Made by a program: the position numbers and the translations under genes
In this document: positions 1-12,391 of the stretch, piece after piece
Layout of the letters: every line of letters begins with the position of its first letter
Position numbering within the stretch: position 1 is the first letter of the stretch
Notes under the pieces: generated by a model
The model's input: only the letters and a program-made list of their open reading frames with translations
Database searches by the model: none
Told to the model about the DNA's origin: nothing
DNA from: Dioscorea cayenensis subsp. rotundata
Lineage: Eukaryota; Streptophyta; Magnoliopsida; Dioscoreales; Dioscoreaceae
Reading direction: 5' to 3'
DNA length: 64,000 nucleotides
Assembly (NCBI RefSeq): GCF_009730915.1
Contig: NW_024087051.1
Span: forward strand, 1 to 64,000

Positions 1-705
1 TGACAAATAAATGTATGATATGTTTGTCACGGTTTTAACACGATAACTCTAGCAAATAAACCGTGCCAAAGATCATAGATTATTGTGGTTTTATCAAGAC
101 TGATCGTGCAACGTGACAAATAAATCATTATATGTTTATGCGGTTTTATGCCAATCAAAAAACCATGCCAAAACCGTGCAAATACAGCAGGCTCATTGTC
201 GCGGTTTTGGCACGGTTTAAACGCCATCTTACATGTAAAAAATCAATGTATATAATGTTTGTCGCGGTTTTGCACGGTCAACCCTAAACAATGCCAAAAA
301 CCGTGCCAAATACCATGGATTATTATGCGGTTTTGTAGCGCGATTAAAAATTAATCATCTCAACCGTGACAAATAAAATTATATGTTTGTCACGGTTTTG
401 CTGATTCAGATGGTGCCAAAATCGTTCAGCCACCTGGACTCCGTTGTTATGGTTTTGGATTTGTTTGGATAGTATCAAACATTGACAAATGTGTTTGTCA
501 TGGGTTTAGCAGCGGTTTAATCTAAATTTTAGACAAAAACATAAATGGTCTTAAATCAGGTGACAAAATTGTCAGGATTTAATGATAGCAAATCTGAGTG
601 ACAACATTATAACAAATTTTTGTTAGTGCCGATTTCAGTGACAAGTTTGGCGCGAATCAAAACCGTTTAAAATAGATCGAGTCTAAGGTCTGTTTTCTTG
701 TAGTG
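1..705. mobile_element. One terminal region of a CACTA (En/Spm-type) transposon, truncated by the window edge
   Basis: The stretch is an array of short degenerate repeats in both orientations, built around GTCGCGGTTTTG and its complement, about 8 copies up to ~450. It ends at 691-705 in TGTTTTCTTGTAGTG, the reverse complement of the CACTACAAGAAAA terminus typical of plant CACTA elements. Alternating subterminal repeats next to such a terminus are where CACTA transposases bind. No transposase is visible. The other end lies outside the window, so the 3-bp target duplication cannot be tested. Confidence 0.75.
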
Positions 706-1244
706 ATCATTTTAGTGGATTGTTGATCTTTGGGCTGCCTCGGAGAGTGAGCAAGTTATGTGGAACTAGATAACCAATTCGTGTATTTCCTTTCTCTTGC
801 ATGTTTGTTTTACATTGGTATTGATTAAGTTGATGTATTCACGATTTCAATCTAATATAAATTTTATAAACTCTATTGAAGTTTAGAAAAGAAATCTATT
901 GAAATTTAGAAAGAAATCTATTGATACAATTAAAAATATAACTTTATCTCTATTTACATTGGATATTACTATTAAGGGCCATTTGTGAAAATATTACCGT
1001 CCGTTATATGACAATTTGGAAAGATCATCACGTTTGCACCCTGTAGCAACAATAGTAATATATATTGATTGTAATATGATATTAAAAATAATAAAATATT
1101 AAAAAAAATAAAAATTAATAAAATATTACTGAGAAACTTAGTTACATAACCACTAAAACATGTGGTAATCTTGGATTACTAAGTGGTGGTGATCTAATAA
1201 AAATTTTTAAGACAAACATGCCTTCTTTTTCAAATTGATTTTTA

Positions 1245-1283
<39 letters not shown>

Positions 1284-1974
1284 CACGGCTATGTGTATGC
1301 ATATATATATGTGAGAGGCTAGCCTCACTCGAGCGATAGCTGCGACTTTGTCCCTACAAATTTAAGTATTGTCCAGCTGATTCGGCAATTAAATTCATCC
1401 CCTCTCGGAATCAGAATCTCATGGCCCTAACCCTCTGTCTTCTCTCAAGTCGAGAGCCTTTCACGAATGATCTTCCTACGTAGCGATCTTTATGTGCAGG
1501 AGATCGCTTTCTCCTAAAGTTGATGTCTAGACTTTATCATCACTTCAACATAGCGGATATCATCACGGGTTATTCACCGTTCATGCCCTTTTTGAAATCG
1601 AACACGTGACCCAACCCTTTGTTTCATACTTAAGGCGAGCGATTGATTCACGCATATTATACACACACATATATACCCTTGTATATACAAATATGTATAT
1701 ATTAATGCACATACACACATATGTATACATATATATACATATATAAATGACACTAATTATTTTAAATTGTAAATTACCAACTTATCCTCATAATATTATA
1801 TAATAAAATAAATAACAAAATTTATAAATCCATGGATAAGAATGAGCCATGTTTTGCTTCGATGGTAGTTATCACATAATAGAGTCCATGGATTATAATA
1901 ATGTACTTTTGTCAGCTTTTGATGGTTGTTATTTTAATTTTTATTTATGGTTTTTCTCCTCTTACCCTTGATGC

Positions 1975-2013
<39 letters not shown>

Positions 2014-3032
2014 GGAGCGGATCTAGAGAGGGGCAAGGAGTGCTTGCCCATAAACATCATTAAAATAATAATAGTATAATTTATATGGACACTCTTTATC
2101 TATTTTCAAGATTCTACCCACAATAATTAAAATAAATTAAATAAAAATAATAAAATTATTATATTAAATTAAATTGATGTTGGGATAATAATAAATAATA
2201 TCGCTAGCGATAGATCTTCAAAATCAAAAAGAAAATAGATCTTCATTTGTTTTTAAATTTTTATATTTAGATATATATATTGAACTTATTAATACATAAT
2301 TATAATTTTAGGATATCAATATAAATAAATAGTAATAATAAATAATAATAATAATAAAACTCTATTGCAATTTTATCTCAAAATTCTAAAAACAAATCAT
2401 TACATGGATTGCATCAATTGATGAGTATTTCTTTTTACTCAATCTATTCCAAGTATATTTTACTTTCATTATAGAGACTTATTTTATTTTTTATTTTTAA
2501 TTTGTTTTCAAATCTAATTTAATTTGTTTTGAATTTTTGTGTGATTATTTGTTATGTAAAATTTATTTGACATTTGTTAAATCGTTGTTTGCTTATTTAT
2601 TATGAAAATCATTGTGAAAATGGTTAGATATTTGTTATGATTAATTGACTATTCATTAGATTATTTTAAAATAATTGTTGTATTTAATAATTGAATTTGT
2701 GTTAACTTTTTAATTATGATATTTGTTAATTAGTGTTTAACAGTTAGTTGATTTATTTACTAATTATGTAAATATGATATTTTTTTTTTACACCTAAAAC
2801 CAAAATTATTAGATGAATTTATATTTTATAAATATTGATTATAACTCCTCTCAAATCTTAATTAATCAAATTATTTAATATTTATAATTTTTAAAATTTG
2901 AATTCATGCACCCTCTAAATTTTGTGCTCTAGTTTCTCACTATATATATGAATTTTGTAATCTTTTGTATAAAATAAAGATTACAATACTTTATGATTAT
3001 TTATTTGTTTTATGATTTTTGAGTTTTTCATG

Positions 3033-3063
<31 letters not shown>

Positions 3064-3720
3064 TGTATGCAATACTATATATACTGTTGGTGTTTGGGTT
3101 TTTGGGCTTTCTAAGAGTATTTTTAAGTGACATAGTATATGTATAGTATACATATCTAATAGATATTTTTAAGATATGTTATATATACACTTTATTTTAT
3201 AGTTGTTAAATTTTTCTGTTTTTTATGTAAAAGATATAGTATATGCATATAATATATAGAGAGAGAGAGAGAGATGAGCTGTTGTGCGTGGGCGTTCACG
3301 GGACGACCACGAAGGCAAAAGAGCGCAGTTAACTTAGCTACTGAGTGAGCTAATTTTTGATATAACCGGGTTGATTAATTGAGTTTTGGTTTATAGCATG
3401 TTTCTTGTAGTTCCAGTAGAAATAGGGTTAAAGCGGTTTAGATTTGTTTTGAAGTCATCGTGCACGAAATCAAATTCACTGCAGACACCACTTTTCACCT
3501 GTATATCGCTCATCGAATTGTGATCAACGTTGGATCGAAATCCAACCGATGATAGCAACGTTCGTAGATTTCGATTCTACGAACATGGATAGATGAACCT
3601 CATATATATATATATATATATAATATTTGTTTTTGTTTAGTGGCGATGATTTTTAAAATTTTTAATACAATTCGCATCCTAATGAAACCCTAAGCATGGT
3701 CAATCTATACTAGTAAATAT
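706..3720. other. AT-rich intergenic DNA with (TA)n microsatellites, no gene seen
   Basis: No reading frame here resembles a protein I know. Pure or near-pure (TA)n tracts lie at about 1,249-1,280, 1,980-2,010, 3,034-3,058 and 3,603-3,622, and a short (GA)n tract at about 3,260-3,274. A small hairpin with arms GTTCGTAGA and TCTACGAAC lies at 3,560-3,584. About 1,310-1,640 has more balanced composition and may be an old repeat, but I cannot place it in a family. Confidence 0.6.
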
Positions 3721-3724
3721 ATAC

Positions 3725-3900
3725 GGGTTTTTGGGGACTTAGTGGCAAAAACAATTATTTGGAATATCTACCTTGCTAGGAATGATTATATTTTACAATG
3801 TTAAATGTTATGCATGCACATTTATCCTCATTGTAAAAGATTGATTGTATGCTTGTATCTTGGTGCCTCTTCTATTGTAGAGGGAACTAGAGCGAAAATG
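3725..3900 (+). pseudogene. LINE (L1-type) C-terminal fragment
   Basis: Plus-strand translation near 3,735-3,800 reads GDLVAKTIIWNIYLARNDYI. This matches the segment after the zinc-binding domain seen in better-preserved LINE copies here (AIIWNIWLARNDLIF near 46.2 kb, AIIWNIWLERNKCIF near 56.0 kb). The frame is broken soon after, and no upstream reverse transcriptase is present. It is a short 5'-truncated relic. Confidence 0.6.
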
Positions 3901-4840
3901 GATGAAGATCTCTGCATGTTTGTAGAAACTTGGGTTTCTTGGCTCTTTATGAAGGATTTCGGGATTAAGTATCCTTTGGTGGCCACAAATGCTTCGAAAT
4001 AGTAGCAGCTAGTACATCATTTTTATGCTGATGTGGCCACAAAACTGTATCTCGGTTACACTCATAATTTCATGTTTGGGGCTGAGTTACCCGTCGAATA
4101 TCTTGAGGTGAGCGTCCAGCGTGTACTATCTATTTTAAAAGATCTTGGGTGGTCATTCCACCTCACCACCGTTCTGCGCTCGCCCGTCGAGCCCGTACGT
4201 CGGTGGGACCTTTACCCTATCGTTTCGTTCATCAAATTGGGGCTAAGGCTAGGGCAACATTCCCTCGGCAAGATGATCCACCTTGTTCATGGCCGTGATG
4301 AACTACTCCGGCATCGCTCGACAAAGTGAGAGCATCGCTCCAAGATTATGCAGCTACTCACGGCCATTCTCTAGCATTACTCGCCCTAAACTAGGGGCAT
4401 CACTCATGGGTTTGATCTTGATTTGTAGGTTTAGAAGGCTTGTGAGTTGTCTCAGTAATGGAGTTGCTATGACTTGTAGGTTTTAGAAAGATTGTGAGAA
4501 TGTCGTAATGGAGTTTAGTCTGAGAGCTTATGTAGGTTTATAAGGCTTGTGGAATGATTGTGAGATTGAAAATCTAACCTTATTTTGAATGAATACTTGT
4601 TAGATTGTTAGTTTACTTCATGTGTGTTATTGTGAGATTGAAATCTAATCTTGCTCCGTCATTCTTCACATGAGAAATCTTTTTATCGTACCAATTTACT
4701 TCATAAGAATTTTTATAATTGATTCTGAAAAATACATCTTTTGCATCGACAATACCAATTTACAATTTAAAATAATTGCACAATATAAGTCTCAGACTTG
4801 TATGTAAAAAGTTTGCATCATGGGTTACTAAAATCTGCAG
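3901..4840. other. Intergenic sequence, nothing recognised
   Basis: The stretch 4,100-4,420 is less AT-rich and holds an open frame of 98 codons, but its translation resembles nothing I know. Words such as ACTTGTAGGTTT recur at 4,420-4,560, which suggests an old repeat. I see no RNA gene and no transposon terminus. Confidence 0.4.
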
Positions 4841-4844
4841 CGAG

Positions 4845-5140
4845 TTCTTGAAATCTGGTAATAATTTGGTAAAACACGGGAATACAATTAAACACAGGTA
4901 AAACACAGGGAATACAAAATATCTTTGAAATCTGGTAATAATTTGGTAAAACACGAGAATACAAATAAACACAGGAGATACTAAATATCTTTGAAATCTG
5001 GTAATAATTTAGTCGAACGGATACAAATATCTTTGAAATGTAATAATAATTTAGTCGAACATGGGAATACAAATAAAACTTGGAATACAAATATGTTGAA
5101 ACATAGGAATAAAATACATAACACAGGGAATATAAATACT
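4845..5140. repeat. Degenerate minisatellite, TTTGAAATCTGGTAATAATT unit
   Basis: The core TTGAAATCTGGTAATAATTT recurs at about 4,848, 4,925, 4,991 and (decayed) 5,032. Between cores lie copies of AAACACGGGAATACAAATAAACAC-like sequence. Spacing shrinks from about 77 to 66 to 41 bp, so units differ by internal loss. Further AACACAGGGAATA words continue to about 5,135. Open frames on the minus strand here only reflect the periodicity. Confidence 0.75.
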
Positions 5141-5569
5141 GGCTTGTGACAAAGTTCATCATTGACTCAAAATAACAAAATACATTGACTCGAAAAATCG
5201 ATACTTACAACAAAGTTCATCATAACAAATCCAACAAATCCAACAAAAATACATAAGCGGCGGTGACTTAAAAAGAAACTTCATAACATATTCAAAGGAC
5301 ATTGACTCAAAATAAAATGTTACTACTAGTTCACAAAGTTCATAATTAAAAATATCAGCGAGTTTTTCCATCATCAAAACATTCAATTTCCTTTCCACCA
5401 TCTATGAGCTGAGGAAGAAGCCCTATCTCTTATTGGAGATTGAGTTGGCATTGTGCGTGATTGATCACATTTCCCATGTTAGACACACTAACATAGGAAG
5501 ACTTACTTATCTTGACATTTAATCTTTGGTCCTTTGTTGGTAATTTGACTTGGTTGCCTTATGCGAGAC

Positions 5570-7090
5570 TTTGGTGCCTAAGAGATCGAGGTGACTGGGT
5601 GAATTGAGCAATTCTGATGCTCACCCAACGAGACATTTTCTAGATTGGGTACACTCGATTGCTTCTTCTCTCGCTGAAGCAAATAAAGATGCAAATAAAT
5701 TAATGCAATATAAACTAAAGCTTTTCCATTATTTAACATGTTACATATGAGAAAATTACTCGAGGTATTTTTCGTCTTTTTCGACCAACGTCGAAGGTGC
5801 GATTCGAGGTGCATTCTCAATCCTGACATCATAAAAATCTTTTTAATTGCTTTTCCCTTTGAATTTCTCCTGAAAATTAGTATGCATGTGCGAACACAAT
5901 TTCTATGTTCATGTCTGGAAAATATATCTTAGAATAGCCCTTTTAAACCACCGCAATTATAATTCACAAAATTAAATGACAATTACTATCAATGAAAATG
6001 TTTTAAACATACAACTAACCCTTTTGCGGTCACTCATTATGGTGAGATATATCTGCTGCATTCCGGGATCGCAAATCTTCCTCGAAAAGATCCATGAACC
6101 ATGTCCAAGTATCTCTATTCTCAACCAACTCTGCATAAGCAAACTGGGTAATATACAATCATTGAGGTCAATCCCTCATGCGACAATAAGCTGACCACCA
6201 TAGAGAGATTTCAAAAACATCCATCAAATCCTATAAATGGCACTACGACTGACGAATGCATCCTTTAGGGGCTTTAGACAGATATAAAACCCTTTGAAGA
6301 CACTGCTTCATCCCTCCACAAAGTTCTTTTGTGCTACACGGATTGGTTTGCATGAGCTCAGTTTGCATACTTGGTGAGGTTTGTGTATTGCTCACCCTCA
6401 TCTCCGTTGACCAACTTCATTGCCAGTGTTTGGTTCTCCAAGCTTTCATATGAGAAATTGTAAAACCATGGTCATCCTTAACTTGTTTAATTATGCCATT
6501 GACGGCTCAATTTTGGATCGACCTTTGAACTTGTCAAAATATTTAGTGGCAAGCCACCTTAGAGTTACATGAAAATTATTGAAGACCTTTCCACAGGCTG
6601 TGATCAAGATTAGCACTCTTAATTTTGCATGATGGATTGTCTTTGCTCATGTGAGTGCATAAATCTGAAAGAACATTGTTTGTTGTGGCATGCACATATC
6701 ACTCTCTTTCTATCATTACATGGGAACCATAGCTGAAATACAGTTCTTAATCCCCCGGTTTCTACAAGCCCTCTTTAGTTGATCAAAATCTCTAAATACC
6801 AACCCGACCCTTAACCTTGGGTTATACATCTCCTTCTCTTCATTAAACTCTGCAAACCTAGTGTCACCATCATCATCACGTATGCAGGTTACATGAACAA
6901 GTCCTCGTGAAATTATCCTGCGGGACTCACCTTTTCTTCTCCAACAAGTCCTTACATTCTTGTGCTATTTTGAGGGAAAGATGGGATACCTCTCGCCTTT
7001 ATTTTCACCATTTCGCTCATACAAAACACTCTATGAAGTCCTCATCACCGGAAGGGATATCATAGTCGGAATCAATGAAGTCATCCTCCT
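5570..7090 (-). pseudogene. Mutator-like (MULE) transposase remnant
   Basis: Reading the minus strand from about 6,845 downward gives RVGLVFRDFDQLKRA, then near 6,710 NDRKRVICACHNKQCSFRF. In plant MuDR-type transposases a conserved N-terminal segment (VGLxFxDFxxFRKA, followed by NDRxRVRVxCxxxxCPWR) is the DNA-binding region. Further minus-strand pieces to about 5,570 keep coding-like stretches, including 84 open codons at 5,578-5,832, but stops and frameshifts break every frame. I see no intact DDE catalytic core and no terminal inverted repeats. It is a dead copy, and its limits are uncertain. Confidence 0.55.
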
Positions 7091-8054
7091 CGATTGGATG
7101 TTCTAATACGGCACACCACTATTTAGCACCTCTTCCATACTACTATACCTTTGTATGCTAATACAATTTCGGATATACAATAATAGCGGGGAGGTCCATT
7201 CACATGCTAGGCGAGGATGAGTTGTGTGTCAAATCAATATATATATATATCTTTGGCCGAAAAGGAAATTTAGACATATAATCATGAACATCATCCATCC
7301 CAAATGCAAGCGGGATGAGTTGACGGTAAAATCATACAATTACCAATTGAAAAGAAATAAGCCATGTTAAGGATAAACAAACCAAATCCAACAGAAAAAG
7401 ATTTTTCATATCAACCATTTAGCATGTTCATGAAGCACAAAAATAGTAGCATACAATATATAAACCAATTTCTAAGGATGCAATTCTGAATTTATGAAGA
7501 AGGGAACAACTAAAGCTAAATAAAATTTCCAATATACTAACATAAAAGGTGAGGTTTTTACCAATCAAAGCGAGGAAAAAAATCATGATATAATCTATCA
7601 TGATGTAAGCTATACCATGCATTGAAAAGCGATGATTTTTAAGCGATCGGACAAAAATACCATTTAGATCAACAAAAGGTAACTGAGAGGAATCGAGGCT
7701 TACATCAAGGAGGTGTTGGGGATCGGAGGCATTGGCAAGTGCATTACAAAGAGAAGCATCTTCCTTGTGCGTACTATGACTAACAAAGACAACCTTGCCT
7801 TCCAACATGTAAGTTCCTAACACAACCCAGAACATAACACATAAAAGCTCATGCCTTTCTAGATTAAAAATCACTTTAGGGAAAATAATTTATTTTCAGG
7901 GTTCCAACCTTAAATTAAGGAAAACACAGAGGCCACAAAACATAAAAACTAATATAGAACAACAATCAAACTATAAAATGCAAAACAAATCAACCTAAAA
8001 TCCCTAAATTACTACCCCATTTGGTGCTTTTTCTGGGATTACGCCGTGGTGATG
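7091..8054. other. Gene-poor stretch with one unexplained minus-strand open frame
   Basis: Minus-strand frame 7,874-7,428 (148 codons) contains a hydrophilic, ordinary-looking part at about 7,820-7,620 (EGKVVFVSHSTHKEDASLC and on) and then a low-complexity hydrophobic tail. I do not recognise it. It could be an exon captured by or next to the Mutator relic. A short (AT)n tract lies near 7,238. Confidence 0.25.
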
Positions 8055-8612
8055 CTAGATACATTGGAAGTCTACGCGTGAAGATCGCCGGACGGGAAGG
8101 GTTGATGGCGTGGAAAGGCGATATGAGATTAGGAGGGAAATGGGGGCGCTTTCGGACAAAGGCGCCGGACGAGGGTTTAGGTTGGAGTCGGTGTGATCTT
8201 GGGACATGAGATGGGGGTTGGGGTTGATGGAGCCGAAAGGGTAAAGGTCTCGGTGGCGTCGGTGGCGTGGCGTGTGAGCAGAGCGATGGTGAGGTGGAAT
8301 GCCACCTAAGATCTTTTTAAAAATAGATGAGTACCGTCGGGGCGCCACCTCGGCATATTCGTCGGAATCAGTGACGAGCATGAAATTAGTGGCCAGGAGT
8401 AGTAGGAGACAGAGTTTTGTGGTCACATCGTTACTAGCGTATGTGGCCACAGCATTTATATTCTGAGAAACATTTGTGGCAGCGGTGATACTTTCACGAA
8501 GAGTTTCGGTATGACTCGGCCTGTCGGAGGAGCGCATGGCCAGTGCACGAGCTAGATTACGTGTTGGTAGCTCTTTGGGGTGATCTTCTTTTTGATGTTG
8601 TAGCTTACCCAT
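8055..8612 (-). CDS. Unrecognised 185-codon open frame
   Basis: This uninterrupted minus-strand frame begins MGKLQHQKEDHPKELPTRNL and lies in a GC-richer island (8,020-8,560) inside AT-rich DNA. It has one hydrophobic stretch (LCLLLLLATNFMLV, about residues 67-80) and a Pro/Arg/His-rich C-terminal half. Nothing in it matches a family I know. The composition and the lack of conserved motifs fit a chance open frame, or a gene fragment carried by the neighbouring Mutator relic, as well as a real gene. A LINE-type 3' tail on the other strand starts at its 5' end. Confidence 0.18.
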   Translation of the reverse strand: MGKLQHQKEDHPKELPTRNLARALAMRSSDRPSHTETLRESITAATNVSQNINAVATYASNDVTTKLCLLLLLATNFMLVTDSDEYAEVAPRRYSSIFKKILGGIPPHHRSAHTPRHRRHRDLYPFGSINPNPHLMSQDHTDSNLNPRPAPLSESAPISLLISYRLSTPSTLPVRRSSRVDFQCI

Positions 8613-8700
8613 GCATTTCTTGGTTGGTGACTTTTGTATTTCTCTTTCCAGTAAAAAGTGGTTTATCCATCTTTTAATAATAATAATAATAAAAAGTTTC
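8605..8700 (+). repeat. LINE 3'-terminal tail relic
   Basis: GTGGTTTATCCA at 8,658-8,669, preceded by TTTTGTATTTCTCTTTCCAG and followed by an irregular AATAATAATAATAAAA tail, matches the 3' ends of better-preserved LINE copies in this window (for example 56,459-56,470). No coding part is recognisable upstream. Confidence 0.5.
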
Positions 8701-9595
8701 CAAATTTATAACAGAGATTATATAGATGTATATACAAAAGCGTGTATTGTTAAGAAAGACAAAGTCCTTCAACGAAGTTCAAGATCTCGTGGGCCACCTG
8801 TCACTCAAAGAAGACATTAAACTTAACCGAAGTTTAAGATCTCTTGGCCCTCTGAATTCATTTTCAGCAAATTTATTTGTTTTGCTTTTTATGCTCATGC
8901 TATTTTAGATTCAAACTCACCTCTTTATTGCTTTGGTTTCTTTCTTGTCGTTGTGATATCCTCTTATAATATTCCAATCTTTTTGTTACTTTTTGCTTTT
9001 TCAATCGAGAAAACAAGTTCTCTGTGCAACAAAATGGGAACAGCAGAGAAGTTCAGTAATTAAAAAGGGGTAAGAATAAGAGTTTGATGCTGGAATGTAT
9101 TTATTTATTTATATTTATTAGATAGATCACCTCCCAATTCCCATTCTTCCAAAAATTCAGTGCATGCCTCTTCTGTTGATTCCCATATGTTCATCTGTTC
9201 ATCTGTTTTTCTTTTAATCAAATCGAGTCGTATAATTTTATTGGGTGTGCAGCTTTTTAAAGGAGAAACATTGCCTGTAGAGATGTTGCGGCTAATTAAG
9301 ATGGCAAGCTTTTCCTCCATAAGGAATCTGACTGACCTTGTTATTCTTTTTAATGGCATTGCTACTTAGGGACAGTCACATTAATAATGGGCATCCATGG
9401 TGGTTTGAACCCCCCAAGCCCGGCCCTAATTTATTAAGGTCAAGGGCGACGAACAAAAACAATTGTTCCCTGCCTTGTCTCATAACCCAACGACGGTCAC
9501 TCTTCTTCTCTGGAGCTGCCAGACCCTTTCCATTATGGAGCAATGGTGGCAGAGAACAGAAAGCCTAGGCTAGGTAGCACATTGAGCACAGGTTT
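8701..9595. other. Intergenic sequence upstream of the TPR-like gene
   Basis: I see no gene here. A short near-duplication lies at 8,774-8,850 (GAAGTTCAAGATCTCGTGG versus GAAGTTTAAGATCTCTTGG). 9,360-9,580 is less AT-rich and presumably contains the promoter and 5' leader of the TPR-like gene, but I cannot fix a TATA box or start site. Confidence 0.35.
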
Positions 9596-11130
9596 TTGAA
9601 GGCCATCCAGAAGATGAAGATGCGTGTATACCAAGAAGAAGAAGAAGAAGCATACAACAACAACAACAACCAGAGTCCACCAGTAGGAGGCGACTGGTGG
9701 AGGCTGAGGAAGCAGGGAGTGAAACCCCTGAGTCAAAAGCATTGGGCAATGGTGAATCATAATCACGATGATGAGCTGATGGCGGCAGTAAGTGTGGAAC
9801 GGAATGCCAACAGATTAGATATGCCGTTATCACTGCTGATCATCAAAAGGAAGAAGATTTGGGAGCGTGAGCTCATGGAGGCTGGAGAGTTGGCTTGTTG
9901 CTCCGCCAAGAAGGCCTTCTCCTCCATGGTCTTCATGGTTCGTGAGCTCCAGAGCCATGCTCTCCACATGAGGTCGGATGATGATCAACCTCCACTGCCT
10001 GGAATCCTGGATCGTGTTCGGAGCGACCCTGCATGCCTCCTTCGTCTGCCTTTTCCAACGAGTCTTTTGTTGCAATCCCACGCTCATGCTCTACCTCATG
10101 ATCATCCTCGCCAACTTCACTGTCTCACTCCATGGGCCGCAACCCCACCACTGCGATTCCTCCTTCTCAATCTCTTCTTGTATCCATTTCAGACATCATC
10201 AACTACGGATGATCATTATCCTTCAGCGGCACAACTGCAAGATGAGACCATAGAATGGAACAAGTTTGTGGAAGATGCCTTGAGGATGAGAGCAGAGCAC
10301 CACAGACGAGGCTCCTAATGGACCCTGACGTTTTGAGACAATTCGTGGCTCCTGTCTCAGTGCAAATTCCACCAGAGGAGGATGAGTTGTCAGCATTACA
10401 TCAACACTGAATTAATGTATGAAAGAGCTTTTGTCAGAGGACCCAGACAACGCCCTACTCCTCTCTAACTTTGCTCAATTCCTTTATCTCGTCCACCACA
10501 ACTATGACAGGTACTATTAACATCTCGCGCGTCCCCCTTTCTCTTCTCTCCTTGTGTTTAGTTTTTGCTGCCATGGATACTGTGTCTATAAATATATTTA
10601 AATTCAAGTGACAAAATGGTCTCAATTACTGCACTATAGCTGAATTATGTTTGCCAAGAATAGTAAATTTAGACCATTTGGTCACTTGGATTTTATTTGG
10701 TGCTCAAAGTACTGCAAACTTGAGCTCAAAGTACGAGTTACTACCTGTCTAGTGAAAAGTAAATCTGTTTGTTATGTTTTTACTGTCATGCTCAAAGTAC
10801 TGCAAACTTGAGCTGTGATTGATTCAATAAATCATGAGTTGCTCGTTATTAACACATTCTTGGGCGCAACAGAGCTGAGTACTATTTCAGAGAGAGCAGT
10901 GGAGATTCAACCAACCGACGCTGAGGCTTTGAATAGGTATGCTTGTTTCTTGTGGTTGGTTCGGAAGAATCTAGGTGCTGCTGAAGAGACTTTCCTGGAA
11001 GCTATGGCAGCTGATCCTGGCAATTTTGGTGTATGCCGCCAATTATTCTCATTTCAACTGGAAGACTGGGGGCCAAGGAAACCTGCTTTCCCATCCTCGA
11101 CAACCCAGATGCTTATTAATTACCTTATAG
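9596..11130 (+). pseudogene. TPR-like superfamily gene (At1g80130/At5g20190 type), broken by frameshifts
   Basis: Three plus-strand frames together show a plant tetratricopeptide-like family of unknown biochemical role. Segments in order are AFSSMVFMVRELQSHALHMR (about 9,915-9,975), LHASFVCLFQRVF and ANFTVSLHG (10,030-10,130), LMDPDVLRQFVAPVSVQIP (10,317-10,372), DPDNALLLSNFAQFLYLVHH (10,440-10,500) and PTDAEALNRYACFLWLVRKN (10,914-10,973). The last two carry the TPR units. An intron is likely between a donor at about 10,512 and an acceptor TTTCAG at 10,885-10,890, but the phases do not join cleanly. Frame changes are needed near 10,030, between 10,130 and 10,300, near 10,433 and near 11,030, and a TGA follows the QIPPEEDELSALHQH segment. 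The start could be the ATG at 9,596 or 9,611. I call it a pseudogene; base-calling error is less likely because the auxin carrier reads cleanly. The family assignment is from memory of conserved segments. Confidence 0.7.
10701..10814. repeat. 26-bp direct repeat in the TPR-like gene intron
   Basis: The word TGCTCAAAGTACTGCAAACT followed by TGAGCT occurs at 10,701-10,726 and again at 10,789-10,814. The copies look identical and sit 88 bp apart, inside the predicted intron. Confidence 0.8.
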
Positions 11131-11629
11131 ATTCACCACACGGCCCTAGCAAAAACTAATCATTTTTAAACAAAAAGTAAATTATAATCCTCATGATATT
11201 GCCAAAGGGACTCACTAACCCAGTTAAATCATTGTGACTTTGGTTCTTAAATAATCTGTGTTTGTGTTGCTACCATAGCATCCCTGATTTGTACATTTAA
11301 CAGTTCACGAATGAAATCCAGAGCAATTGCCTTCGTATAACTGTCTGACCATAATTATTAGGATCGCCCCTCCCCTCTCTCGAAAATCCAGATTGTAGTA
11401 CCTTCAACTCCCCTTGTGCAATCCGGATTCCAATACGTTCTTAGAAGTGATCCGTATTGCCGTACTTTCAAGTTTAAAAAATGCAGGAAACAAGATGAAA
11501 CAAGAATTGGTTTGATGAAATTAATATTTTAGAATTTTCATATAAAATAGAAAAAAATCTTCAACTTGCTAGCCTTCTATATCTTCCATGGTGGAATTAA
11601 ACAGAACCTTGCTTAGCAAATTATTCTGA
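11131..11629. other. Intergenic sequence after the TPR-like gene
   Basis: AT-rich, with no gene, RNA gene or transposon end recognised. It may include the 3' untranslated region of the TPR-like gene. Confidence 0.4.
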
Positions 11630-12380
11630 AGGGAGACTGCTCACTCAAAATCAAAATCTTTAACTTGCAAGCTTTGGACAACGAGATCCTTCCTTTGGAC
11701 AATTTGGCTAAAAAGGGCTGCAATAGAATTTTCACAACTTGTGTGCTCTGCAATGCAGCATTGGAGATATGCCCTTTTGTAACTAAGCTTTTAGTTGCAC
11801 TATAATGCCCTGCTCAATGTCTCTAACATGCCCCTAATCGAGATGATGCATGGCCCTACTAGCCCATCAACAAAGTCTCTGAATCTTATGGCTTGGAAAA
11901 CCTCTTAATTTATACGATTTGGTGGAATATTTTGGCTTGAACAAAAATAACCTCATTTTCTTATACATAACATCTTCATTCTTATTGCCTATATGCAAAA
12001 TTGACCATATGATTATTGCTTGGATAAATACAGTATTAGATTCTTAAAAGGCCACATTTGAGGAGTCGGTCCCAATAATCAAGAGAAGCCTCTAGTTTGT
12101 CAAACCTTTGACTCTGTGCTCGGGTGGATCACACATTTCGTAGAATGAATCTCTAGACATTTGATAGATATTAGCCTTTCCTTTTGCTTTATCCATTTGT
12201 TTATTGTGTCCCTTTTATTTTTCCATCCACCCCTGATAGAACTTACTTTTTCATGCGTTTTTGTTTCGCTTTTCTGTCGCTTTTTGTTTTTTGCTCAATT
12301 TTGTTTGTTCGTCTAATTTGCTTCACTAGTTTTTTTTTCTTGTAATTTGTTTGTTTTGTTGTCTTTATCATGTATTATAT
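11630..12380 (+). pseudogene. LINE 3' fragment with zinc-binding domain
   Basis: Plus-strand translation at about 11,690-11,765 reads EILPLDNLAKKGCNRI, then TTCVLCNAALE. This is the reverse-transcriptase-associated zinc-binding motif (compare TLENLAKRRCNRL...CVLCHAETE on the minus strand near 46.4 kb). A decayed WWNILA segment follows near 11,930. 12,170-12,380 is T-rich like the 3' untranslated parts of other LINEs here. It is 5'-truncated and full of stops. Its end abuts a MITE. Confidence 0.6.
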
Positions 12381-12391
12381 TTTTGTCATTA

